From Phymorhynchus buccinoides (Eukaryota > Mollusca > Gastropoda > Neogastropoda > Raphitomidae), in the NCBI GenBank assembly GCA_017654935.2, contig CM065704.1:18353793-18417792 (forward strand): a stretch of DNA of 64,000 nucleotides, written 5' to 3'. The position numbers and the translations under genes were made by a program. The notes below the pieces were generated by a model, which saw nothing but the letters and a program-made list of their open reading frames with translations, ran no database searches and was not told the origin of the DNA. How positions within the stretch are numbered: the first letter of the stretch is position 1; the number at the start of each line of letters is the position of its first letter. Positions 1 to 10,595 of this stretch are shown one piece after another.

Positions 1-65
<65 letters not shown>

Positions 66-186
66 GGGGGGGGAGGGAGGGAGGGAGGGGGAGGGAGGGA
101 GAGAGAGAGAAAGAGACGGATAGAAAAGTGAGAGACAGACAGACTGACAGACAGAAAGAGAGAGCGAGAGAGAGAGGGGGAGAGAG

Positions 187-254
<68 letters not shown>
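1..254. repeat. (GA)n microsatellite with G-rich interruptions
   Basis: Almost pure GA dinucleotides at 1-58 and 179-254, separated by GGGA-type repeats and a short degenerate stretch. It runs off the left edge of the window, so its full length is unknown. No gene signal. Confidence 0.97.
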
Positions 255-257
<3 letters not shown>

Positions 258-551
258 CAGACACTTTATTTTACAAGGATAAGAATTTAGGCTGGGCCTA
301 GTCTTCCATTCTGTCCTTGATTCTAAGCATGCAACATATAACTAATACTATAAACCAACATTGAGACACAGAAAAATCGTCAACAGAAACAGCAAAACAG
401 TAGCAGAAATAGGACAGTGGCATGGTAGGCAGAGCATCAACATCAGTTATAAGAACAAGAAAAACAGAAAACCAAACGATCAAATAAACAAACATAGAAA
501 AGAACCAAAGAAACACAACACTACTTCCACCACAAGTTACTTCTTCTGCTA

Positions 552-765
552 GGGGAAGACGGGGTAAAAAGCGCATGGACGGGTAAGAAGCCCACCCCAA
601 TTATCTCATGAAATGAAGCCAATTTCAGTCTCATTTTGCCCATGAGACGAGCGTTAATGTCTAGCATTCGTCTCATGGGCAAATTTGACTGAAATTTTCT
701 TTATTTCATGAGATAATTGGGGTGGGCTTCTTACCCGCCCATGCGCTTTTTACCCCGTCTTCCCC
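552..765. mobile_element. Palindromic TA-flanked MITE (copy 1)
   Basis: A 214-bp near-perfect foldback. The left end GGGGAAGACGGGGTAAAAAG is mirrored at the right end, and the arms meet around 655-665. It is flanked by TA on both sides (550-551 and 766-767). The paralogous sequence at 1250-1270 lacks the element and has a single TA, so TA is a real target duplication, as in Tc1/mariner-type MITEs. A second copy lies at 11636-11856. No coding capacity. Confidence 0.9.
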
Positions 766-813
766 TACCACTCCTACCTACTACTATTACTGCTACTACC
801 ACCATTGCCACCA

Positions 814-1050
<237 letters not shown>

Positions 1051-1306
1051 CTAATACTATAAACGAATATTGAGACATAGAACAATCATCAGCAGAAACA
1101 ACAAACAGTAGCAGAGATACAACAGTGACATGGTAGGCAGAGCATCAACATCAGTAATATGAACAAGCAAAACAGAAAACCAAACGATCAAATAAACAAA
1201 CATACACATTATTTTAAAAAACAAACACTATTTCCACCACAATTTTCTTCTTCTACTACCATCATCACTCCTACTACTATTACTGCTACTACCACCATCG
1301 CCACCA

Positions 1307-1309
<3 letters not shown>

Positions 1310-1404
<95 letters not shown>
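1310..1404. repeat. (ACT)n microsatellite, paralogous array
   Basis: The same trinucleotide array in the second copy of the duplication, shorter than its partner at 816-1046 and more uniform. Confidence 0.95.
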
Positions 1405-1590
1405 TCACCACTTTCTAATAATCATAGCATCATAACACAAGTAGTTTAATGTTAATCAAATAGAAAACACAGACACAGAGAGCAGACAGACAGTCAGACA
1501 GATGTTAATACACACAGGCAGGCATGTTGGAAATACAGTCAGAGAGATGAGAAATACAATTTCTTAGAAAAAAAGCAGTCACTGATTTCA

Positions 1591-1649
1591 CACGCGCGCG
1601 CGCGCGCGCGCGCGCGCGCGCACACGCACGCACGCACGCGCACGCACAC
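1591..1649. repeat. (CG)n/(CA)n microsatellite
   Basis: A pure CG dinucleotide run of about 29 bases (1593-1621) followed by mixed CACG. Pure CG runs are rare in animal genomes because of CpG decay, and alternating CG is a left-handed DNA former. Confidence 0.95.
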
Positions 1650-3782
1650 AAACACACCACGAAAGCAGAAGTGATGCCCAATCTAGAGCCGCCACTACAG
1701 GAACAATCCCACATTCACACAAAAATGGAGTGCCCTGTTGTTTGTTGTTTTGTTTTGTATTGTGTATTGTGAGTATAGCTACATAATGAACATTATCGTC
1801 CTGATAGGCTATTAGTGGACAAAAATGTTGACAATTTCCATCCTAACTGGTTGGGTAGTCTACGCTGTATAAGCTGAAATACCTTTCTGTTTACACACAG
1901 ACAGACAGTCAGGTAGAAACACGTACAGTCCCTCGCTTCAGTTACTAAGCACTCCCCATTCTTACAGAACCAATAGCAGTTAACAGTTGACATTGAACTT
2001 AACGTTCCGTTACCAGTGCTCTGAGGGACACTTAAAACAAGGTCTTCTAGTCTTGGTGAAATTGGAGGGGGTGTGGTGTTGATGATGGTAGCGTGAAGAG
2101 CTGTTGGTCTCCTTATTGGTTGGGGGCGAGTCCTTGTGGCCTGTGACTATCTGGGGACTGTAGTGGTCATTGGGAAGGCATGGTGGTTGGCTTAGACCTT
2201 CCCCACCTGTTTCTCAGATTCTCTTCATGACAAACACACGGCACTGGCCTTCTGGCCTTTACTCCACAACGGTGACAAACTGGGCAAGCTTCTAGTTCAG
2301 ACCACCCCCACCCCTAAACAAACAAAACAAAATCGCAGAGAAAAGTTTCACACAGAAATAACACTCTGTCGTTCTAAGGCTATTAGGTAGGATCCCACTG
2401 GAGTTGTTGTCATGGAACTACAACTTTGAGCTTGAGAGTCATCCTTGCCTCCAGCTAATTCCAGGTAAACCTACAACGTTGAACTAACCAAGCCTGTCAC
2501 CGTCGACTTGTGAATTGGCCTCTAGGGGTTCCCGCTAGGTAAGGCCTGTCCCCTGGTGTCGGCCTCGAAGTCTTTTCGTTACATACTTGTGGTTTCTCTA
2601 CAAAGGAAGGTGATAATGGAGAAGATGATGACAGGGTGAAGTGTTATTAGGGGGGTGGGGAGGGCTATCCGTATAAGCTGTCATTGTCTAGAGACTGTAG
2701 TAGCCATGGGCGATGACTAGCAGATGGTTCTTTGTGGTCCTGTAGCTGCTACTTCACACATCGGTGTTTCCCTTCTTTTCAAGACACTTTACTGGCCTTT
2801 TCTTCGTGTGCTTCTTCTTTTGTTTCATTGTCTCCGCTCTGGTTGTTGAAACTTTGGCCTACAGCAATGCTACACCCGTCCTTGCATAACACGGTGTATA
2901 AAATGGGCCAAAGCCACCCTGTCCCCTTCATTGCACTGACCAGCTGGAGACGTGAACGTTTTAAGAAGATCGTGCTGAACTGAGAAAGCTTCTGTCAAGA
3001 CTTTGCATACAGGTAGGCGGAAGTCTTGGAGTATTTCGTTTTTTGAAGTTTTGATGTTCGCTTGTAGCTGTTTGATTTGCAGAGAACTAGAAACTAGAGT
3101 ATGTAAAGAAGAGTATAACTATTAATTATTTGTAAAGTTTCTCGATTTTTGTCGGTCTTTCCTTTAAAGCCAGAACATACAAAAGTAAGTGGCCGTGTCA
3201 AAACGTTTTTTAAATTTAAAAAATTTTTTGTAGCAATGACCGTTTTGCGAGTTTTGCGAGTTCTCTGGAAGTCAACACATCTAAACAATTGTTTTTTGTT
3301 TCTTGCAGTAACTGTCATTATTTTAAAAAATATGCCGTGCCCCAAAAATGTTTTTTTCAAAAGCTTATTTCGAAGGTTTTAACTTTACAGGATTTTAAGG
3401 TAATGTAATTTTTTAGTGATTTTTATTTAAAAGAAAATCCTGATGTCATCTCAGAGAAATGAAGACTACACGATTCTAACTTTGAAACCAAGGAAAAGTT
3501 TCAAACACGTATATAGCATAAAAGAAAGAAAGAAAAAACCCTAAGAAAATAATGAATGTAATATGTACCTCCAAGCAGTGTTGTAGCTACGTTTTTATTT
3601 CTTTAATAACGTCTCTAAAACCAACTATGAAACGCTGGATAAAAATAGCAACTGTTGCTGTAACGATAGTAACCGTTTATTGAAGCGGGAGACTAAAGGG
3701 AAAAGTTGTCCTACCAAAACGGTTAATACGACGTTATTTTTGCAATTAAAACATACATTTCCGAGTAATATTATGAGAATCT
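1650..3782. other. No recognised gene
   Basis: Mixed-composition DNA without a convincing exon; open frames are short and show no family resemblance. From about 3050 on it becomes AT-rich. No repeat boundary could be placed. Confidence 0.5.
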
Positions 3783-3935
3783 GGGCCTGTATTCACATTG
3801 AGATAGCATGAGACTTAGCATGATGCTAACTTAGAAGCTCTTCCAATGTCCTATAGGATGTAATAGGACTTTTGGAAGAGCTTCTAAGTTAGCATGATGC
3901 AAAGTCTCATGCTATCTCAACATGAATACAGGCCC
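3783..3935. mobile_element. Hairpin MITE with GGGCCTGTATTC ends
   Basis: A 153-bp inverted repeat. GGGCCTGTATTCA at the left is mirrored by GAATACAGGCCC at the right, and the arms match almost to the centre, leaving a loop of about 24 bases near 3847-3870. No target duplication was clear and there is no coding capacity. Confidence 0.85.
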
Positions 3936-4055
3936 TGGTTGTTACTTTTTTAGGAGGTGAAAAAGGGATAAGTACGAAACGCTTAACCATGTCACGTCAA
4001 TCAGTGTATCAGAATACAAACGCTAACAAGATGAACAACATTGTCATTTTGTAAT

Positions 4056-4448
4056 AGGAATTGTTCGGAAATAATTAAGGGGAGTAATTTCATGGTGTGT
4101 GGGAGTGATCTTGCCTAATTCAATCGGTCAAACAGGGGAAGTTACTCTACCATCAGGTAGATCCCCAGCTCTCGCCTCGTGTGTTTGAGTAGACTTACAT
4201 CACTTAGAACACCATGCGTCATTCTAAAATTGATGTCATTTATATTTTACGTCACATTTTGCAAGTTCCATTAGTTTGTTCCTCATTTTTCTAAAAGAAA
4301 TGTTCGCAAGTCGCTGACTCGCATCCTGCGGTTTCAAGGTTCGACGACATGCCGCCATGGTTGCTATGGTTTTGACCGAGTAAGTCGAGGTAATCAACTC
4401 TAATTGTCACGACGTGCTCTCCCCTAGTTGTTTTTTTTAAAATCGTCT
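4056..4448 (+). repeat. Dispersed 0.39-kb repeat, copy 1
   Basis: Shares a colinear text with 46764-47159, from AGGAATTGTTCGGAAATAAT to GTCT, both flanked by AT. No terminal inverted repeats and no poly(A) tail are seen. A GGTTCGA string near 4339 resembles a polymerase III B box, but no A box was convincing, so a SINE origin is not established. Confidence 0.8.
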
Positions 4449-5354
4449 ATTGAATGACTATATTATATTTATCCACAAAATATCATTTTAAAAGTTTTTA
4501 CAAGAAATGATGAAAGAAAACCTGGCGACAGCAGAGTGTAAGGAGTCCAGGGCTGAAGCACTAAAGTAGTAGAAAGCTAGTTTCACGTCCTCGTGGCTTA
4601 TACCCAAAGGGACAAGTTCTGGTACGGTAGTCTTTGATAAACCGTGGGCCGATCCTGGAGGTAGTAAAGGGGGCTTCTATGTTGTTTGACTCTACTCCTT
4701 TGGTTTAAATCCGCCCATTATGTTTTAAATAATCAGTGATTTTTTAATATTCAAAATGTTCTCACTGGGATTACGTTGATATGGCTTGTCGTTCTGTGAA
4801 TCTGACATAATGGACAGCATCTGCAAAGGCTAAAGAATGACTGTGCTAAGTTTTATTACGATCGATCCAGTGGTTTTGGTGCTATGGACTAGAACACATT
4901 TGGTTTACCCACACATACATGTAAACATGAGGGGGATCACTAAAGTACAAGTTTGCCACCATTCTGAGGTCTATTATTAGATCCAGAGGGGGTTCTGGGG
5001 GGTGGGGGTCCAGGGCTTCTATACCCCCCTCCCCCACCCACCCACCCCCCTTCTGGAAGCAAACAAAACGGTAGGAGAGAATTCTGTGACAATAGCAGAT
5101 ACGGAGACACACACTCAACTGCTGCAAAAAAATACAGGGGCGGATCTGAGGGTGGTTTCCAGGGTTTCCGACTGTTGTGTTTGAATGTTTGAAAGTAAGG
5201 CAGACCGAGAAATGTCTGGGGAAAAACCCTGTACTCTTCTTAAGAGAAGGTTAACGTTCTTTGGAAAGGCCCGCCGATATTGGTCATTAATTCCTCTAGT
5301 AACATTGGCTTCGATTACACAGATGAACATTCCTTCACGGTGGTTTCATTTTCA
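4449..5354. other. Unassigned sequence upstream of the Ser-rich exon
   Basis: No gene recognised. 4980-5055 is a G-rich then C-rich pair (near-palindromic GGGGG...CCCCC around a GGGCTTCTATACCCC centre), and CAGGGGCGGATCTG at 5136 resembles the ends of dispersed GC-rich elements. The open frame across 5185-5355 continues into the exon below but lacks its composition. Confidence 0.4.
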
Positions 5355-5385
5355 GAACCTTTCGCGACAAACGTTGAATAAAACC

Positions 5386-5601
5386 ATGCCGTGGGGTAAC
5401 CAGTCAAACGTGGGGTCCAGGAGCAGCAGGAGCAGCACTGGAGGGTCCAGTTCGTCCAGCCAACGTGGACTGGGGAGCAGCTTTGCCGTCTACGACACCC
5501 CCCAGGTGAAGAACAACCTGAAGCTGACCGTCAACAACCGGAATTCCAAACCCAGCAGCACGCAGTCCAGCCAGGCGAAGAAACCGGGCGACAGCAAATG
5601 A
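5386..5601 (+). CDS. Ser/Asn-rich terminal exon or small protein, unknown function
   Basis: I do not recognise the family. From the ATG at 5386 (context AAACCATGCC, a fair initiation site) the frame gives 71 residues to TGA at 5599-5601. It starts MPWGNQSNVGSRSSR, has a Ser-rich stretch, then a better-ordered core SSFAVYDTPQVKNNLKLTVN and a Ser/Lys-rich hydrophilic end. The GC-rich third positions contrast sharply with the AT-rich flanks, which argues for real coding. A good 3' splice site (TTTCATTTTCAG) ends at 5355 in the same frame, so this may instead be the last exon of a larger gene, with the ATG internal. There is no signal peptide or membrane segment. The 3' flank at 5661-5845 is duplicated at 9569-9745, but the coding part is not. 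Confidence 0.5.
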   Translation: MPWGNQSNVGSRSSRSSTGGSSSSSQRGLGSSFAVYDTPQVKNNLKLTVNNRNSKPSSTQSSQAKKPGDSK

Positions 5602-5953
5602 ACAACGTTAGGTCTTCGTTCGTCCAAGAATCAGTCCAGCAGCACACAGGGAGAGGAGCAGGGGCTCCGTTCTAGAGGGCAGAAAGAAGGAGTGTATGAT
5701 GTTGACTGAATTCTGGATCGAGCACAACAGTGTTCAAAGCGTGTCTTTTGTGTTCTATGATGTGTGTCATATTTTCATGTTCCGCACGAAACCGATATAA
5801 ATCATGGAAAGGCATTCAATTTGTGTTGGTGTTTGCTTTGTGTGTGTGTCGTTGGTGGTGATGGTGGTGGTGGTGGTAAAACAATAACAAGATCTGATCA
5901 TAGTATTAAGTACAATTGTGAGTTAATTAGTTAGTTGGTTAGTTAGTTAGTCA
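5602..5953 (+). other. Probable 3' UTR of the Ser-rich exon
   Basis: Non-coding sequence after the TGA. No AATAAA is seen. 5661-5845 has a diverged direct copy at 9569-9745. The region ends in GTGGTG and GTTA repeats before a TTAA-flanked MITE. Confidence 0.4.
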
Positions 5954-6192
5954 TTAACCCTTTCGCCGCCAGGGATTTTTCCAGCCAAAAATACCATTAA
6001 ACTTACCTGGGTAGAGACAAAAAAAAAATCTGCAACATTGCGAATTTCCCTGTGACATGAGGCCTATCCTTAGCTCCCAAAATGAATAAAATAGGGTCTT
6101 CGGATAACAGGCCCTGATTTGATGCATTTTAGTGGCATAAATGGTTAAACCATTGTGGTGTAAAAATGCGACATTGGCAGTGAAATGGTTAA
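5954..6192 (-). mobile_element. TTAA-flanked piggyBac-type MITE, copy A
   Basis: TTAA at both ends (5954-5957 and 6189-6192), followed by CCCTTTCGCCGCCA and its imperfect complement as inverted ends. TTAA target sites and CCYT-type ends are the hallmark of the piggyBac superfamily. Four relatives lie at 9203, 27772, 42246 and 61536. The orientation given is opposite to copies C and D; copy E matches this one. Non-autonomous. Confidence 0.88.
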
Positions 6193-6574
6193 TACTTCCG
6201 TCGACAGCTATGGTCATCTCAGGACTGTCATCACGTAACGTTCTACCCCGTATTACAAAAACATACTCAATGTATCTTACCAAAGTTCAGCAACCTGAAA
6301 ACACGACAAACCATATAGAACATAATGCTATAGCATGTTGCCCCCATCATTGTACAGTAACACTACAGTCCATAAATCTAGACAGGTCTAGAAACGTCGG
6401 CCCTTCCGCTTTACTTGTCGGATCCAGGCTATAAAAAAGATAACAAACATATTCTAGTAAGCAATGTCCCATATGTGCCTACCCAGGTCGAGAGGTCGTT
6501 CGTTTCTAGTAAGCTAAAATATACTGCTCAACAAAAGTTAAGTACCACTTTTGCCACTGAGCCTGGTACATTAA

Positions 6575-6728
6575 GTGCTCTTTCCTCCGAAGTCGGAGTG
6601 TGGCTGCTCACATGGCGGGGTAATCAAAAACGTTAACACACGTAATGCTCTCACCCCTAGCTGGTGCATTCGTACCATAGCGTTCAAGTGCTTTGGCTGC
6701 TGGGATGATCCCAGGAGTCCTTTAGCCA
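6575..6728 (+). repeat. SINE-like dispersed repeat, copy 1
   Basis: The text CTCCGAAGTCGGAGTGTGGC...GGCGGGGTAA...CCCTAGCTGGTGCATTCGTA...GGGATGATCCCAGGAGTC is found in reverse complement at 61000-61148. The GTGTGGCTGC...GGCGGGGTAA block is, from memory, typical of abundant molluscan SINEs; that assignment is an inference. Confidence 0.65.
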
Positions 6729-7086
6729 AGGTACGACGACAACGACAACATTAATTGCTCTTTCCCCATACACTAATTGCTCCTTTCCCGTGATTTCTAA
6801 TCATGACAAATGAGCAATTAATGTTCTGGGACAAATGTGTTACTGGTCACGTGATCATGCCCAATAAAACGTCAATGGGGTAGCTTACAAAAATATGGAG
6901 GATGTTCACATTAACATTCTTGAAAGGATCTTTGGCAAATTAATGTGCAAACATGTTGGTCTTCAGACATATAATGATATTCATAGCTTCACGGAAGCCA
7001 GTCAGAAATAACGTGCAAGACCCGAGCAACACATCAAGTGGACAAGATCAGTAAACTGCAGTAATAACAGGAACTGATCGTTATAT
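6729..7086. other. No recognised gene
   Basis: Holds a short inverted repeat around 6748-6815 (TTAATTGCTC...GAGCAATTAATG), possibly a small MITE, and nothing else identified. Confidence 0.4.
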
Positions 7087-7114
7087 CAAACACACACACG
7101 CACGCACGCACACG

Positions 7115-7169
<55 letters not shown>

Positions 7170-7202
7170 GCACGCACGCACACACACACACACACACACA
7201 CA
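7087..7202. repeat. (CA)n/(CG)n microsatellite
   Basis: Alternating purine-pyrimidine CACACG repeat of about 115 bases. It yields Cys/Val-rich false frames on the minus strand. Confidence 0.95.
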
Positions 7203-7366
7203 GAATAAACCACCACCGGTGCAGATAAAGTGAGAAAGTAGAAGGCCACATCATCACGTCAAGCAAAAGAATGGCACAAACGTACAATACCGTTATTTCA
7301 AGGAGCTATGCCAGGACCTAGTCAACAAGCAAAGACGTAATATCATTTTAAGGAGCCAATGGTCTC

Positions 7367-7498
7367 AATACAAGTTAACATTTTTCACTTTTCCCCCATG
7401 GCAACACAGTGATATGCAAGTAATCTTATGACTGGCATATCACTGTTTTGACATGTGGAAAGATTAAAAAAATGCTAATAAGGCATTGAGACCTTAAG
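7367..7498. mobile_element. Hairpin element with GGTCTCAAT ends
   Basis: Imperfect inverted repeat of about 130 bp. GGTCTCAATAC at the left pairs with GCATTGAGACC at the right, and CAGTGATATGC pairs with GGCATATCACTG near the loop. The sequences outside are partly repeated directly (GACCTAGTCAACAAG near 7316 and GACCTAGTCAGCAAG near 7504). Confidence 0.65.
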
Positions 7499-7819
7499 CA
7501 ATGACCTAGTCAGCAAGAAAAGACGAAATATCAGCACGATACAGCAATGTAAAAGACCTTTAATTACTGAAGGACCCGATCAACGGCAAATGTCAAGTTG
7601 AACACCCTGTTCGCATTCCTGCGCAGAACGAAAGCCAAGGGGAATGCACTTTCGCTCCTTTACAATTTTCTCATCGAAGTAGGCCTACTTCACTAAAAAG
7701 CGACCCTTTGCTTTGCTCGGATAAGGGATAGGTTTAATGTTATGTCAGCGTTATTTTCTTAAATGAAAAGCATGATGCCTTGGGATTGAAAGCCAAACGC
7801 ATGTGAGGGGTGGCTTAAT

Positions 7820-9071
7820 TACGAGGGCCTCTCATTATATTTTGCAATGTGGAGAAATGGCAGTATGTACGCTCCTTCTGGCAAGTCCAACTTTTAGTCG
7901 TATCCCTAACTAGAAAATACGCACTTTGCTATACTTTCAAATCAAACGGTTATGACACCAGTCCAGGTCGACTGGGGTATGTCAAAAATAGTGCCCTCGG
8001 CGAACTTTCAAGCATTTTCAACTTTGTTGATTTGCTCTCCTCTCTGCCAGTGCTTCACATAAAACTAGGAAAAAATCACAAGGGGTTGAGTTAGAAAAGT
8101 AAATGGGTGGGAAATTAACTGAACTGCAAAAGTCTGTTTTCGTGCAAAATCCCAAAGTAACTGCAGCAGTGTGGTCACTTGCGTTAAGATACCAGTGCTT
8201 GAACAACAAATCCAAAAGGCATATGGGAAAAACGATGCTCATGTTTCAATCCGCAGTGACAGTTCTTCACTCTGGGAGAGGAACTGGAGCCATAGATCCA
8301 TCTTTTCACAAACAATCAAGGCGATTATTTGTTTGATAAATGTTTGCTATTGTGCTGATTTCTGTTAAAGTTTACTGATGATGTCTCATTGGAAACCTAC
8401 AAACGGATATTTATTGCTTGGTTTTGGGATCATACTGACAGATAAATGTTTCATCATCAAATACAAAGTCCCAGATGCCAGCTGATTTCTCGCCATCAAA
8501 TTGTTTATGTGGTTTGGGTGCATTATTCAACCCTACCCCTTCTCTGCTCTTAACTAAACTAGTGGGGCACTCAACGGTTATAACGTTTCCACATACCCAA
8601 GTGTTCATGCAAGAGTTTTATCAAGGCTTCCTGATGAAATGCTCATTATATTTTGCTATATCACCAGCACTTACCCAGAGATCATTTCCTACAAGAGGCT
8701 ATGCTCTGGCTTTAGTTCTAGTGGTCACAATGGTCACTTGGTGATTATAACGGTCACTTTTTTCTAACGTCCGTCTGCCAAACTGAAAATTCTTCAGCCA
8801 AATGTAGACCTCTATTTCTAACCGGGCAAGATCTCAAAAACAATTGTCAACGTCTAATACTTTTGTTTGAATGTCTGTCCGTGAGCATAGTCAGTACACA
8901 TTTATAGATCGAAAATCTTGATATTAAAGAGTTTTTCAGAGCTTGGGATCAACGTTCACCTTGGTGGACATTTTGCTCTGCTCAACGCCTGGTCTATCTC
9001 TTGAAAACATTGACGTTTTTGAGACATTGACAGAACCTCCACGTTGCAAAATATAATGAGAGGCCCTCGTA
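7820..9071 (-). mobile_element. Decayed mariner transposon with intact ends
   Basis: Inverted ends CGAGGGCCTCTCATTATATT...GTGGAG at 7822 and 9069, over 30 bp with few mismatches, flanked on both sides by TA. CGAGGG ends, TA target sites and an overall length of 1248 bp all fit the mariner family of Tc1/mariner. The interior carries recognisable but broken transposase sequence on the minus strand (see the pseudogene entry). The TIRs are far better preserved than the coding part. Confidence 0.85.
8018..8608 (-). pseudogene. Mariner transposase pseudogene
   Basis: Minus-strand fragments in more than one frame, each holding a mariner landmark. DDETFICQYDPKTK near 8415-8460 corresponds to the first catalytic Asp region (normally GDE...YDPETK). 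LNASDHTA near 8172-8195 corresponds to the DNA..HTA motif, with Leu where the second catalytic Asp should be. PCDFFL near 8067-8085 corresponds to the third Asp region. Stops and frame changes lie between them, and the usual 345-residue frame is lost. A functional transposase is excluded by the missing Asp and the frameshifts. The match is by family motifs known to me, not by a search. Confidence 0.8.
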
Positions 9072-9202
9072 CAGCTTCTCCCACATTGACCCATGTAAAG
9101 TAGAGAGTAATTACCCTTTGTTCAATTTCGTCATGTAAAGTAAGCTAATTCATCGATAAGATGGACAGAAGCCTCAGCTGACTTCTTTCCTTCAAATGGA
9201 TC

Positions 9203-9440
9203 ATCTCCCTTTCATCGCCACTGTCGCCTCTTTGCACCACAATGATTTTAACACCCATGTCACTAAAAGGCATCAAATGAGGTTCTGGCATACAGTGACC
9301 TTATGTTCTTAATTTTGGGAGGTAAGGATAGGCCCTATTTTATGCATGTAACAGACGAATTTCCAATATTGCAGACGGAATCTGTTCTCTATCTGGGTAA
9401 GATTAATGGTAAATTTTGGCTGACGAATGGCTTGTTCGCA
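9203..9440 (+). mobile_element. TTAA-family MITE, copy B (degraded ends)
   Basis: Colinear with copies C and D: CCCTTTCATCGCCACTGTCG, then ACACCCATGTCACTAAAAGG, then AATTTTGGGAGGTAAGGATA, then GGCTGACGAATGGC. Neither end keeps TTAA, so this is the oldest of the five copies. Confidence 0.8.
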
Positions 9441-9513
9441 CATGAGGCCTGTTATGTCGTCCTAAGCAGAGCCTGTGTATCTAGTATATACACTGGCTAT
9501 GGTCCTAAGCATC

Positions 9514-9542
<29 letters not shown>
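9514..9542. repeat. Poly(G) run of 29
   Basis: Uninterrupted G homopolymer joining MITE-derived sequence to the duplicated UTR. Length in an assembly is unreliable for such runs. Confidence 0.9.
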
Positions 9543-9544
<2 letters not shown>

Positions 9545-9568
9545 TGTGAGGAGGACGGAGGTATGGGG

Positions 9569-9745
9569 ATAGGGGGGACTCAGGGCTAGAGGACAGAGAG
9601 AAGTGCTTGCTGTTGATTGCATTCTTTATCGGGCGCAATGGTAGGGGGTGTCCTCTATGATGTGTGTCACATTTTCATTATTTGATTGAATATCGTGATA
9701 TGACATTAAATCGTGGAAAGGCATTCGGTTTGTGTTGGCTTTTGC
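9569..9745 (+). repeat. Diverged duplicate of the 5661-5845 3' flank
   Basis: Shares the blocks CTAGAGG.CAGA, CTCTATGATGTGTGTCA.ATTTTCAT and AAATC.TGGAAAGGCATTC..TTTGTGTTGG in the same order and orientation. No counterpart of the coding exon precedes it. Confidence 0.7.
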
Positions 9746-9802
9746 TTGTGTGGTTGTTGGCGTATTTGTTGTTGTGATGATGAGGACTATGATGTTGATG
9801 AT

Positions 9803-10313
9803 GTTGGCTTTGGTTCCTACTCGGAGTCCTAAGGCAAATAAAAAGAAACAACAACAAAATAAAATTACTTTGGGGGAATCTTCGACAAGTTCACTGCTTG
9901 TCTTCCTCAACCTATACTGGCTGGCAGTCGATGTTATCCATTGAGTTGTTTTCATTTACAGTCTGATTAATGTTCAGTAGAAAATTGTAAATGTCCTTGG
10001 TCTCTGTTCAGGCTTGGTTCTCAGACTTACTGCTGAGTCACAGTTCACAAGAAGACAAAATGAAAGAAGCAAAGAAAGAAAGCCAAGCCCGAACAGAGAC
10101 CAATGATATGATTACAATTCTCTACTGAACATTAATCAGACTGCAAATGAAAACAACAGCCTCCACGTACAACTGCCAGCCAGTATAGCCTATAGGTTGA
10201 GGAAGACAAGCAGTGAACTTGTCAAAAATTCCCCTAAGGTAATCAGTTGTTTTCTTTTTCTTTTGTTTCCTTTTATTTGCCTTAGGACTCCGAGTACGAA
10301 CCAAAACCAACAT
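9803..10313. repeat. Half-kilobase palindrome
   Basis: Arms 9803-10018 and 10082-10313 are inverted copies: GGCTTTGGTTCCTACTCGGA is mirrored by CCGAGTACGAACCAAAACC, and GGTCTCTGTTCAGGCTTGG by CCAAGCCCGAACAGAGACC. The spacer is about 63 bp. Indels and substitutions show age. It could be a foldback transposon or an inverted duplication; no transposase-like frame is present. Confidence 0.8.
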
Positions 10314-10339
10314 GAACATGAACAATCCGGAGTCGGAAT

Positions 10340-10595
10340 GAAAATATGTTTAACGTCCTCCGGTCTGGAACAGACACATAGCCTATATGGGACATTAGTA
10401 GATGTAAAGATGGTGGGAACGATCCTGGAGGCAATGCCCGGAGGTAGTGCAACACTAAACAATTCGGAGTCGAATGAAAAATGGTGTTTTACGTCCTATC
10501 GGTCTGGAACAGACACATATGGAACATTTGTAGATACAAAGATGGTGATAGCAATCCTGGAGGCAATGCCCGGGGGCAGTGCAACACCAGTAAAA
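10340..10595 (+). repeat. Dispersed repeat, two tandem copies of an AACGTCCTCCGGTCTGGAACA unit
   Basis: Two adjacent copies (about 10346-10460 and 10486-10595) of a text running from TTAACGTCC..CGGTCTGGAACAGACA through GATGGTG...AT to CCTGG.GGCAATGCCCGG..G. A third, single copy is at 61812-61945 in the same orientation. CAATTCGGAGTCG precedes the second unit, recurs near 10710, and appears as CAATCCGGAGTCGG before the first. Family unknown to me. Confidence 0.7.
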
